64,000 bases of DNA from Micractinium sp. NFX-FRZ (taxonomy: Eukaryota; Chlorophyta; Trebouxiophyceae; Chlorellales; Chlorellaceae): contig JAPTJF010000099.1 of the NCBI GenBank assembly GCA_029339195.1, positions 62,001 to 126,000 on the forward strand, given 5' to 3'. The notes beneath the pieces were generated by a model. The model was not told the DNA's origin. It saw only the letters and a program-made list of their open reading frames with translations, and did no database searches. The position numbers were made by a program, and so were the translations under genes. Of this stretch, positions 1-22,600 are shown in pieces; within the stretch, counting starts at the first letter, position 1; the number at the start of each line of letters is the position of its first letter.

Positions 1-353
1 ACGCATGATCCGCGGCGGCATCTGTGGGCGGCTCTGTGGGGGCAGCTGTCGCGGTCCTGCGGTCTCGGCACACCGCCTGTCGCAGTTCAAGCGCAGCCCC
101 CGCTTCCCCGTGCGGCACAGAATGTGATTTTCAATCCGTGACGGGAATTGAAGGTCACGGAATGAAGGGGAGGAGCACCACGCCGGTCTTCTAGCGAACA
201 TGCATGCTGGCGTGGCGGCGCGAGATGCATGCGGCAGCGGCTCGTTCCCATTGTTTCGCAATTCACTTCGTTTTGGGAAGTGCGCAGAAAGCGGCTGCGA
301 GGGCCATAGCTCAGCACCTCGGCGCGGCGTGAAAGCGGCGGCAGCGGGCAGCC
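1..353. other. upstream region of IMP4, no gene seen
   Basis: No spliceable coding sequence was recognised on either strand. The stretch just before the IMP4 start holds a relatively AT-rich patch near 248-280 and is the likely promoter and 5' UTR. No TATA box can be assigned with confidence. Confidence 0.4.
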
Positions 354-2991
354 ATGCTGCGCCGCAATGCTCGAGAGAGGAAGGAGTATTTGTATCGCAA
401 GAGCTTAGAGGGCAAGGAGCTGGAGCTCTATGAGAAGAAGCGCAAAATCCGGCAGGCGCTAGAAGGCAAGCAGGGGCATCCCTCTGTGGCACGGGCTTGC
501 TGCTCGAAGCAACATGCATGCCGCGTGGCCGGCCCCGAGCACACATGCACCATGGCATGCCGCCGCCGCGCTGCCGCCGCCGCCGCCTGCTGTCCAGCCA
601 GGCCGTGGGCTGCGCAGCAGCGGCCATTCCACCCCGTCATGCTGTCCATGCACACCTCACGGCCCATAGCATGAGCAGTTGGCAGGCTGCCGCTGCGTGC
701 GGTGCTCACCATCGCTGCTGCCGCCGCCTCACGCAAACGTACCGCCACCCCCACCACTGCACCGTCCCCCCCTGCAGAGGGCAAGCCCATCCCCACAGAG
801 CTGCGGCGTGAGGAGGCAGACCTGCGGCGGCAGGTGGATCTGGAGGATGACAACACAGCTGTTGTGCGCACCCATATTGACGACGAGTATGCACACGCGG
901 GGGAGCGGGATCCCAAGATCCTGATCACCACCTCACGCGACCCCTCCTCCCGCCTCGTCCAGTTTGCCAAGGAGGTCAAGCTGCTGTTCCCCAACTCGCA
1001 GCGCGTCAACCGCGGCAGCATGGTGGGCGGGGCGGGCAGGGGGTGTTCTCACGCGCGGGGCCAGGGCGCAGAGGCGGCGGCTGGGCCGACGCGGGTGCTG
1101 GGCGTGTGCTCTGCCCATTCTCTGCCTGCTGGGCTGCCTTGCCTGCCTGCCCGCCACAGTTCCTGCCCGCGCGAAACTTTACCTGCCTGCCCGACACTTT
1201 ATCTGCCTGACCGTCTCCCAGCCACCCCTGCTCACCCTCGCATCTGTCTGTCGTGTTCCCCTCTCTCCCCTCTCTCCCCACAGGTGGTGGGCGAGCTGGT
1301 GGAGTCGTGCCGGTCCCACGACTACACCGATCTCGTCATGGTGCACGAGCACCGGGGGGAGCCGGACGGCATGGTGGTCTGCCACCTGCCCTACGGCCCC
1401 ACCGCCTACTTTGGCATCTACAACACGGTGCTGCGGCACGATATTGGCGACAAGAAGCAGGTGTGGTGAAGTGGGGAAGGAAAGGGGCACCAAGGGGTGA
1501 CGGGGGAAGAGTGGGAGGGGTGGACAGGACGGCGTGGAGGTAGAGGCTGTGGGGTCGTCAGGTGGGGCGGTGCGGGGGCAGGCGAGAGCAGGAAGGGCGG
1601 GCGCTGTAGCGTGGCGAAACGTGAGCGCAAGGGAGGGGGTGGCGAACTGGGCTAGCTGCAGGTTGGCAGGGGGAGGGACAGCGCCCAGCTTTGCCTGCCG
1701 CCCTCCCCTGGTCACCGCACGCTGCCTCCTCCTAGCGCCGCCGCGCCGCGCCGCCTGCCTCGCCTGCGCCCTTGCATGCACCTTCCAGGCCCTCTACACC
1801 ACCCCGCTTCACCACCCCTGCCTGCCTCCTTCCTCTCCCTGCCTCCCGCAGGTGGGCACCGTGTCCGAGGCCTACCCGCACCTCATCTTTGACCGCTTCA
1901 CCTCCAAGCTGGGCACCCGCGTGGCAAACATCCTCAAGTACATGTTCCCCTCGCCCAAGCACGACGCCAAGCGCGTCATCACCTTTGCCAACCAGGTGCG
2001 AGCGGGTGCAGCGCCCAGCGGAAACTGCCTGCTGTGCTTGGTGGGACGGGGGAAGGAGAAGCGTGGGACGCGCGGACGGGCCTGCCCTGGCCAGTGGTGC
2101 GGGGACGGAGCAGCTGCTGCTGGTGCACCGCTGCATCATTGCTCAGCGCTGCCAATGCTGTGCTGTGCTGTGCTGTGCTGTGCTGTGCTGTGCTGTGCTG
2201 TGCTGTGCTGTGCTGTGCTGTGCCGTGCTGTGCTGTTCCCTCACCTTCCCAGTGTTGAGTTTTCCACCCAGTGGAGTCTCACTGCACACCCAACCTCCCC
2301 AGCGTTGCGCCCCCGCCTGTGGTCCCCAACCTCCTGCAGCCGGCTGCATCTCCTTCCGGCACCATACCTGACCTTGCCCTCTGCACCTCCTGGCGTCCCT
2401 TTGGCAGTACTCTTTCCCCTGTTTACCAAATCATATCGCCCTATCAAATCCCCTCCCCACCCCCACCTGCCCCGCAGTCCGACTACATCTCCTTCCGGCA
2501 CCACACATACGAAATGCCCAAGGGAGCCAAGAGCATCACCCTCAAAGAGTGCGGCCCGCGCTTCGAGATGAAGCTGTACCAGGTGAGGAGGCGGCAGTGC
2601 CGAGGTGGTGGGCTGCTGGCGGTGGGGTGTGCTATGCGCCGCTGCGCCGCCGCCTGCCCGCGGTCCCGGTCCCCGCTTCCTGCACCCCTCATCCCCTCCT
2701 AGGATGTGCTCAGCCCTCCCCGTCTCCCCCATGCTGGGCCATGTGATTTGTTCAAGTGTGGTCCCTATGCTGCCCGCCAGCTGCCCCATCCCCCACCCTG
2801 CCCCACCTGCCCCCACTCACCCTCCCCGCGTCCTTCCCCACCCTCCCCCCCATCACACCGGCATTCCTCCCCCGCAGATCAAGCTGGGCACGCTGGACCA
2901 GGCGCACGCGGAGAACGAGTTTGTGCTGCGCAGCTACGTGAACAGCGCCAAGCGCAGCAAGCTGGCCACGGCAGAGGAGGAGGAGGCGTAG
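354..2991 (+). CDS. IMP4: U3 small nucleolar ribonucleoprotein IMP4 (Brix domain)
   Basis: Exons: 354-465, 778-1022, 1284-1460, 1852-1995, 2478-2582, 2878-2991, giving 298 residues against 291 in human IMP4. IMP4 is a nucleolar subunit of the Mpp10-Imp3-Imp4 complex of the SSU processome, which supports U3 snoRNA pairing to pre-rRNA during 18S maturation. The N-terminus [17 protein letters not shown] is the family signature. The Brix domain then shows [11 protein letters not shown], the conserved VVHEHRG and LPFGPTAYF-like segments, VITFANQ and ISFRHH. Phases are consistent at every junction. Intron 1 uses a GC donor (AAG|GCAAGC): joining 465 to 778 restores [15 protein letters not shown], matching the conserved family sequence, and no GT donor does so. 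The tail is acidic (EEEEA). Intron 4 holds a long pentanucleotide repeat and a partial copy of exon 5. Identity is near certain. Confidence 0.95.
2156..2235. repeat. TGCTG pentanucleotide microsatellite, about 16 copies
   Basis: Sixteen tandem TGCTG units with one TGCCG interruption lie inside IMP4 intron 4. The same unit recurs in the alpha-glucosidase gene at 13807-13836. The repeat gives open frames of Leu-Cys-Cys-Ala-Val that are not genes. Confidence 0.95.
2335..2367 (+). repeat. ghost copy of the start of IMP4 exon 5
   Basis: This intron 4 segment repeats the acceptor GCAG plus the first bases of exon 5 (2474-2506). The core CATCTCCTTCCGGCACCA is identical. It lies about 140 bases before the real exon. 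Confidence 0.85.
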
Positions 2992-3872
2992 TGGTATAAT
3001 TCGTTGTTTGACATCTTGGCACGTGCTGGCGCCTGGGCAGTGGGCCCGCCTGCCCGTGGGGCCGGCCCATGTGGCGGCCCGCTAGCCTCTGCTAGCTTGC
3101 TCGTTACCGACATGCCGCTTCCTTTTCCGTGTGTTTTTCCCAGTCCTTTCTAGTTCCTGCTGTTGCTCTGCTCCCTCTCCCTGCCCCCTTTCCCCGCTCT
3201 CCTCCCGCTTCACCCTTCCTGCTGGACGCTGCCGCTGCCCCTTGACCTGTACGCCTTCACTGACCCCTCTTGTACCCACTCCTTGGCTTGACTGAACCAG
3301 CTCATGCTGCAACTCCCATCCCTCTCCACATGCCCATGCCGCACCTATGTGTAACGAGGCACACATCTTAGACGTCCATCACCCTTGCTAGGAGTGAATG
3401 TGGGGAGTCCAAGCAGAGGTAGTTGAGCAGGGCCCTGCAGGGGGCAAGTCATGGCTGCGTTCAGCCACCCGCTGGGAGCGCTGCCTGCACATTGGCGCTG
3501 CCGGCACATTTTGCTCCTGTGGCTGTCTGCTGGCCAGGCACCTGCCCAGTTGCACATGGATGTGTTGCATCTACAAATGCACTACTGATGCCATGCAGAA
3601 ACGTAATGTTAACCTGTCCTGCTGTCTTCGACAAGAAGACGCGCCTCGCGTCTGAGGGGTGGCGGAGCCCGCCACCACACCGCCAGCTTGGCTGCCCATG
3701 CCCGTGTGCTGCCTTGGCTCTAGCCCCAAATACCCAGACGCACTATTGGCATTGCAAGACGTTGGAGTGGAGCGCTAGGGAGGACTGGCGTCCTCTGCCG
3801 AGACGGGTGGGGCAGTAGAGAGCCCCTGCTCCGTTGGCCTTCACCCGAGAATACGACATCCAGTCGTCTGAA
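2992..3872. other. intergenic: IMP4 3' UTR and alpha-glucosidase promoter
   Basis: Pyrimidine-rich 3' UTR sequence follows the IMP4 stop up to the poly(A) signal at 3350-3354. The remaining 500 bases before the next start show no coding potential that I could support. Confidence 0.6.
3350..3354 (+). promoter_or_regulatory. TGTAA poly(A) signal of IMP4
   Basis: TGTAA, the usual chlorophyte polyadenylation signal, 359 bases after the stop codon. Confidence 0.7.
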
Positions 3873-15739
<11,867 letters not shown>

Positions 15740-16633
15740 GGCGGCTTGCCGTGCGGGGCAGCTTCTTGGCTTGGCGGCGCTCGCCACCACCTGGAGCGGC
15801 ATTTGGGCTGCGCAGACCCTGGCTGGCCGAGGGTGCGCACGGTGGTATGGTGCAGGCCTAAGCTGGCCAGAGGGGCAGCAACCTGGACTTGCCTCATCGA
15901 TGTGCACATTGTGCTGTGTTTGCTATCTGTTTTTTTTACTGGAAATTGAAGACGTAGCTAGCTGAAAGTTGTTCACATGGCGGCGAGCTGCCGACGCAAG
16001 TGCTGCATGCGCCCCCGCCGTAAAGCAGTGCACCGCCCAGCTGGGTGGTGGATCGAGTGTTTCTGGGTGCTGCTCACAGAAAGTAAAGCCGGCCTACAAA
16101 CAAGACAAGGCATGGGGTAGGCTGCAAGTGGCAACGAGCCGACCCTGAGGGCACAGGCAGCAGGGGTTGCAGTTGCCCATGCAATTCTGGCGCGAATCCT
16201 GGGTGCTGCACACTCACTCTATACCCGCACCGAGCAAAACTGGCGCTAGTGCTGCAAGTGACAGCCCGGCTTGCTCTCTATGATCAATTAGTCGTGCTGC
16301 AATCTAGAGCAGGGAAGAGCCATCCTGGGTGCTGGATCCACTGGGAAGGCTCACATGCAGCGGCGGGCGGTGGCGGAGGCGGCCGCCGTGGTGGGGGTGG
16401 GGACCTGTAGGGGGTGCTAGGTCAGGGTGTCGCAGGCTCAGCCTCCGATTCTCCTCTCACAAGACAACGGAGTTGGAGGGCACAGGCGTGACAGGATGGC
16501 CATGGCCAGCGGCATTGCATGGGCCAGCTGAGCACGGGCTAGAAAGGCCAGCGCCTGATGCTCTCAATGCTGTTCGCGCACCTCCGTCACGCTTTCGCTT
16601 CGGTAATTTGCATCTCGCACCTTGTGGGCAGCC
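15740..16633. other. intergenic, no gene seen
   Basis: This holds the alpha-glucosidase 3' UTR and the promoter of the next gene. No clear TGTAA was found here, so the cleavage site is not assigned. No coding segment with splice support was seen. Confidence 0.5.
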
Positions 16634-18997
16634 ATGGCGGCGTTCCACGCGGGCCTTGCCGGAATCGGCCTCGGCCGCAAGCGGGCCGCCCGCCTTGGCA
16701 GCCTGCCCGCTCCCACCTCCTCCTTCAGTGGCGATGAGATGGGGATGGATCTGGGGCTGAGCGGGAGCCTGCAGGGCGAGGGGAGCACCGGCAGTAGCAA
16801 CAAGCGGCGGCGGCGGCAGCTTGCACCCTCGCCGACTGTCACAGCCGCGTGCCAGGTGCGGACAAGCTTGCAGCTTCTGCTAAGTGCACAGCTGCGCTGC
16901 CTGTGCAGATGCGCGCCACTCACAAGGCGCATTGCAGCCCCGACCCTAGCACCCATGTGTGCGCCCGCGGTCAAAGCCCTGCCTTGCCCCCCGGCTCAAC
17001 TGCCCGCTCCCCTCCTCCCCTGCAGAGCCGCTGCAACCCGCTGGCTGGGCCGCTGTTTGACAACCCGCTATTTGACGAGGAGACGGACACGGAGGAGTGC
17101 GAGTTCCAGGAAGCAACGGAGGGGCAGCATGGGTGCTGGCAGGACGAGAACGAGAGCCCGCTGCGGGGCAAGCGCGGCGGCGGGCTGGGGGACAGCGAGG
17201 ACCAGTTTGCAGGTGGGTGCTGGGGGGATGACTGGGGGGAGGTGCTTGTGCCGAGCTGTTTGTTGGGTGCTGCCGTTCCTGCAGCGGGTGCTCGGCGGGG
17301 TGGCAGGGAAGACAGCAGGTGGGTGCTAGCTGTCGGTGTGCGTGAGTGGGTGCTGCGACACACTCACTCTTGTGTTGCCCGCCAAGAGTGAGTGTGCTGA
17401 GTCGCACACAGCCGCCGCCTGTGCAACCACTTCATTTTGTGCGCCTGCCATAGCTGCCGCCGACAGCACCCACTTGGCTCGTCATCGCCTCTTTGCCGCA
17501 CCCCTCACCACCCACCCCGCAGAGTTTACCCCCGCGGTGGGCCCTGAGTGCCCGCTGTCTGCCTTCCTGGCTCAGCTGGGCAGCACCCCCGTGCTGTGCG
17601 CGCTGACCATGCTGGAGCGGCGGCGCATGCACCCGGTGGGGGCGCAGGACTACGCTTCTCTGGAGGTCACGGTTGCAGGTGAGGGGTGAGGTGGGTGCAG
17701 GCGATGGTCGCAACACAGGCAGGAGCTGGGTGCAAGCGGCTGTGGTGGCTGGGTGGCAGGGCAGCTGACTGTTTCGTGTGCATCGGTGGGTCCCCACATA
17801 CCAGCAGCACCTACACATAAGTTGCCTGGCCCATCTGTCCAACTGGGGAGACCGCCCTCCTTGCCACCCCATGCTACATTTTGGCACAGCCATGCTGGTG
17901 CTGTGCCGCCGCGCCTCGCTGGGTGCTGACGAGATGACGCCAGACCTGCTGCTCACTTGCCTCTGGTGCGCATGCAGGAGTCTGTGCTTGCACTGCGCTC
18001 CTTATTGATTGGCTGCCGGCCTGTGGGTCAGCATGGCTTGGCTGGGCCAAGGCTGGTCTTGTGGGTGCTGCTGCATGGTGCCGGCTTGCATGCAGGCAAG
18101 GCTTGCGGCCGACCAGCCCTCTTGCGGGCTCACCTCACCCGCCTTGTTGCTCACCTCCACCGCCCTTGCCTCCCCTCCCCCGTGCTTCTGCAGGCTGCTG
18201 ATGAGCTGCGGCAGCCAGTACCACAGCGCCCTCAACTACAACGCCAACCTCTTCCTGCACCTGCACCCAGACGGCGCGGCCATGCTGGCGCCCCTGAAGC
18301 AGAGCATGGTGGCGCTGCAGATCCAGGTGCGCCTGGTTTGGTCGGTGATTGGTCGATTTGGTTCAAAGGTGGCAGGGGTTACTCCGGGCAGCAGGGATGA
18401 CAGCTTGCGTGCTGCATGCTGGTGGCAATCCCCCTGCGCCCGTGCCCGCTGCCCTCCCTGCCCCGCAGCCTGCATCCACAAGAGCTTGCACCTTCTTGGT
18501 TGGCAAACCAGCACCCAGTTGTGCAAAATAAAACAAGCAACCACACAATACCTAGTGCTTGCTGGCCCTGCACCGCCCTGAGCCCGCCTCCCTTGCCCTT
18601 TCCTTTCCTCCCTGGGCCGCAGATGCTGAAGCGCTGCAACTGGCGGGTGGTGCTGCGCGACAGCAGCGAGCTGTTCGCCGCCCTGGCATCCCTGGGCCAG
18701 CACCCAATGTTCAGCTCTGTGTGCGAATACGTGGGCGACTGCAGCCAGTACGGCTGGGTGCCCATCGGCTCCCACGGCCACTCGCCCAGCACGGCAGCAG
18801 CGGTGGCCAAGGCAGAGGCGGGCAGCGCAGCACCCCGCCCCGGCAGCGGCAGCATCAAGTCGAGCCAGAGCGGGCTGGACGGGCCGTTCTGGCAGCTGAC
18901 GGCCCCCGCCAGTGCGGCGCGCAGCACCCGTCAGCACATCAGGCAGCAGCAGCAGCAGCAGCCGCGAGGGGTGCTGGGGCCCCGCAACCGGCACTGA
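16634..18997 (+). CDS. unassigned protein with a possible cyclin-like fold
   Basis: Exons: 16634-16855, 17026-17212, 17523-17678, 17890-17965, 18194-18326, 18623-18997; 382 residues, all phases consistent. The short exon 17890-17965 is inferred because it alone restores phase between its neighbours. Residues 1-135 look disordered, with a basic KRRRRQ cluster. Residues about 137-300 show a helix pattern like PHO80/U-type cyclins: CALTMLERRRMHP in place of helix 2, then LLLTCLWLLMSCGSQYHSA and NYNANLF, then MLKRCNWRVVLRDSSEL, resembling the usual FLxxxNWRLxVxxEE segment. The C-terminus is Ser/Ala-rich with six glutamines. If the cyclin reading is right it would bind a CDK partner, but the match is from memory and weak in sequence; it may instead be an algal-specific protein. 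Confidence 0.6.
17354..17406. repeat. intronic hairpin with 13-bp perfect stem
   Basis: ACACTCACTCTTG (within 17354-17372) pairs with CAAGAGTGAGTGT (from 17383), extended by TGCGA at the left end and TCGCA at the right end. The loop is about ten bases. It lies in intron 2 of the cyclin-like gene. Confidence 0.85.
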
Positions 18998-19459
18998 GCG
19001 GCAGCCGCGACAAAATGGGCGTGCCGGCGCAAACACGTTGGGCTCCGAGCAACCCCGAAACATGGCGTGCTGAGCTGCACACCTGGCAGTGGGCAGCCGC
19101 AGCTCCACTCACTCCCTTTCCACGACCCCAGCAACACCAACTCAATGTTCATCTGCCCGCCCTTAGAGTAATACAAGAGAGCACTGACCAATGATTCATT
19201 TTTGATCTCCTGCCCATCTCTTAATTCATTCACACCCCATTTATGACCCTCACTGCCATTCCTGAAAGCTGGTGCTGCCTGGCGCTTGGCGTCAACTGAC
19301 ATTTCACGCGTGCCCCATTACTTCCCGTCTCTGTTCCCTGCCGCATTCGACTCCGCTGCCGCCCACCCATGACCGCTTCGTTCGCACAACGCCTCCTCCC
19401 TGGCCACACGTGGCTGCCACATCAGTGCATCTCAAATGGCATCAGCTAACACTGAGGCT

Positions 19460-19464
19460 TTACA
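19460..19464 (-). promoter_or_regulatory. TGTAA poly(A) signal on the minus strand (ALDH6)
   Basis: TTACA on the plus strand, downstream of the ALDH6 terminal exon. It lies beyond the plus-strand signal at 19524-19528, so the two convergent transcripts probably overlap. Confidence 0.5.
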
Positions 19465-19523
19465 AACTGAGGAAAAAATTCAGAACACAGAAAAGCTGAT
19501 CGCAGCAATGCAGCAATGCGGCA

Positions 19524-19528
19524 TGTAA
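19524..19528 (+). promoter_or_regulatory. TGTAA poly(A) signal of the cyclin-like gene
   Basis: TGTAA 527 bases after the stop at 18997, in the shared 3' region with ALDH6. Confidence 0.5.
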
Positions 19529-19641
19529 CGTACACGGTTCCTACAATACACGGCGGGCGACAGGCAGCTGCGTATGCACAGCCCTCAGGGCTGTGGAGGC
19601 CTGTTCACAAGTTGCTTCAAACCCCACACACGCTCTCGCAC

Positions 19642-22600
19642 TCAGTGCTTGCCGGGCGTGCTCGCACCTGCACATGGGTGTTTGAGAACAGTAGGCCCTG
19701 CTTAGCACACCCTGGCGCTTGATCGGTGCTGGAGCACGCGCCCCAGCAGCTGTCCGGCGCTCGCCCTGAACGCCTTGTGGAACCAGGAAACCACCACAGG
19801 GCAAGGCACAACCGCAACGCAAGAAGCAGCAACAAGACAAGCAAGAGCACGCAAGAGCACGCAAGACACACAAGACACAACCAGAGCACCCCCTGCTCAC
19901 CCACGCCCGCCAGGCCGGGGATGACGCCGGGCGCCCCCTCGCTGGCCTTCCAGCTGGCAGTGACGGTCTTCGTGCGCGTATAGAACTGCACGCCCATGCG
20001 GCCGTACATCTGCAGGTCGCCAGCAAAGGAGCCGCGCCAGCCTGCAAGCGGGAGGGTGCATCGCCCGGGTGGGTAACGTGGGGGCTAAATGAGGCGCGTT
20101 GCGGCGGGGTTGAAGAGGTGGGGACGGTCACAAGCATGGGCTGTGGTGGCCAAAGCGGGGCATGAACATGCTGCACCGCGGGGCCCTGTTGTGGGCTTGG
20201 CCTGCCCTGCCCTGCCCTGCCCTGCCCTGCACTCAACCAGCACTGGTCAGCCAGTCGGCCAGGCATGCCCTCGGCCCACCCACCCACCCACCCACCGGTG
20301 AAGCTGAAGAAGGGGAGGGGCACGGGGATCGGGATGTTGATGCCCACCTGCACGGAGGGGGAGGAGAAGCAAAGACATGCAGCGGTCAAGGGCTTTCAGT
20401 GGGGGGTGAGCAGCCCTGCCCGCCACACTGAAGCACCTTGGCATCGGCCCGCCCACAAGTGAGGGGAGACGGCCTCTGCATGTCCCAGGCTCACATGCCC
20501 TCCCCCGTGCACTTCCCCACACACTTAATGATGATAATAATTTACACACACGCACAGCATGCACACTTGTGGGTGCGAGTCGCTCTCCCGCTCACACCAA
20601 CACCACGCTCACCATGCCCACGTCGACCTCGTTTTGGAACTTGCGGGCGGCGGGGCCGCTTGCGGTGAAGATGGCGGTGCCGTTGCCGTGCTCATTGGCG
20701 TTGATGATGGACAGGGCTTCATCCAGGTTGGACGCCTGCGACGAACAACACAGGTGGAGGTAAAGAGGAGGAGACGAAGCGTCACCCCTGCTCCCACACT
20801 TAAACAACAGGCAACACATGCAGGGACAAAACCAAGGGCCTAGCAGATATGCACCCTCCAGCCCCGTCCCCAATGCCCGCTCACCTGCACGCACACCAGC
20901 ACGCACCCCTCACCAGCAAACAGGCACACCAGCAGGCACCCCTCACCTGCAGGCAGACCAGCACCGGCCCAAAGATCTCCTCCCGGTAGCACTCCATGTC
21001 GGTGGTCACCCCGCTCAGCAGGGTGGGCCCCACAAAGTTGCCGTGCGGGTAGCCGGGCACCTGGATGCCGCGCCCGTCCAGGTCGCACTTTGCGCCCTGC
21101 AGGGGAGAGTCACAACCAAACCAAGTTGTGGTGAGGGGCTGGGTGGGCCCTGCGTAGTGGCCGGAGGGCAGCGGGGGTTTCAAGCATCCACCTCCTGGCG
21201 ATGAGACGATCGCCGCGGCCCCTCACTGCCTTCCACCCCAACAGAGCGCCCAGGAAGTAACAGCGACAGACGACCACCCACCTCCTGGATGCCGTTTGGC
21301 GCACCCCCCCGCTGTCTTCCACCCCAGCATGGCACCGAGGAACGAGGCATGCAATGGGAGGCAGGCAGCAACCCACCTCCTGGACGCCACTGGCGATGAG
21401 CCACTCGGTGCAACCCTATTCAGCCTTGACCCGGAAATAGCACCGAGGAAGTGGCATGCCAAAGGAAGGCAACCCACCTGCTGGACGCCGCTGGCGATGA
21501 GCCGCTCGATGCGCTGCTTGGCCTCGGGGGATATGACGGGGCCCAGGTCCGCGCCCTTCTCCCAGCCAGCGTTCACCTGTTGTGGAGGGGGCACAGGGGA
21601 GGGGGGGGAAGCGGGAGTCAGGCTTAAGGCGCGGGGGCAGCGGGAGGCGGTCCGTGGCGTGTGGCAGGTGCCAGGTCGGCGCCCTGCCCCCCCAGCCAGC
21701 GTCCAAATAGGTCAACAACGTTTAGCCCAGCCATTCACACATACACCAACACCCCCTACACACACCCGGCCCTGGCTTCCCACGTGCCCCACCCCCAGTT
21801 CACACCCCACCCCTCGCTCCCACCTTGAGGCTGCGTGCCTTCTCCAGCAGCAGCGCCTGGCCACGCGATACCATGCACCCATTGCGGCCCCCTACTACTC
21901 ACACCCTAACACTCGCCCCCACCTTGAGGCCGCGCGCCTTCTCCAGCAGCACCGGCCCCACGCGCTCCCACGCGTCCCCCACAAACACGGCGGCAGAGAT
22001 GGCCATGCAGCGCTGGCCGGCGGCGCCAAAGGCGGCGCCCGCCAGCGCCGACGCCACGCTGTCCACGTCAGCATCGGGCATGATCACGGCGTGGTTCTTG
22101 GCACCCATGTTGGACTGCAGGAAAGAAGTGAAGTTTCAAGGGAGCACGAGAGGAGGGGTGTGAGAGTGGGGGCGTGGTCGCAGCGTGGTTCTTAGCGCCT
22201 CTAGTTTGGTCCAGCTTCATGTAAGAGTGAGCGCCCACTCAGCTTGACCCCTGCAAAGCGGGCCAACTTCCAATTGCATCACCAAAGCATGAGCCAAAGC
22301 ATGCTGCCGCGCACCTGCACGCGCTTGCCGCTGGCGCATCCGCGCTGGTACACGTGCCGCCCCGCCGCATCTGCGGGTGGCAGCGGGCATGTGGCAGAGG
22401 GCAGCAAAGTCAGCACTGAGCCGCTTGCTGAATGGGTAGGCGTGCTCATAATAGTAGCGACAAGCGTGTACGCATGCCCCGCCCTGCAGGCACAGCAGCA
22501 ATTGCACACCCCACAAAAGCTGCGCCCGATTCCACACCCACCACCGCCCATGCACCGCACACAAACAGCACGGCCCACCCACCCCCTCTGCACCTGTGCC

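Larger units (their letters stand above)
18998..19641. other. convergent 3' region
   Basis: Between the stop codons of the cyclin-like gene (+) and ALDH6 (-). It contains an AT-richer section at 19190-19260 and the two oppositely oriented poly(A) signals; no further gene. Confidence 0.6.

Noticed and set aside
2034..2258. open frame of Leu-Cys-Cys-Ala-Val repeats
   Set aside because: It is the translation of the TGCTG microsatellite inside an IMP4 intron.
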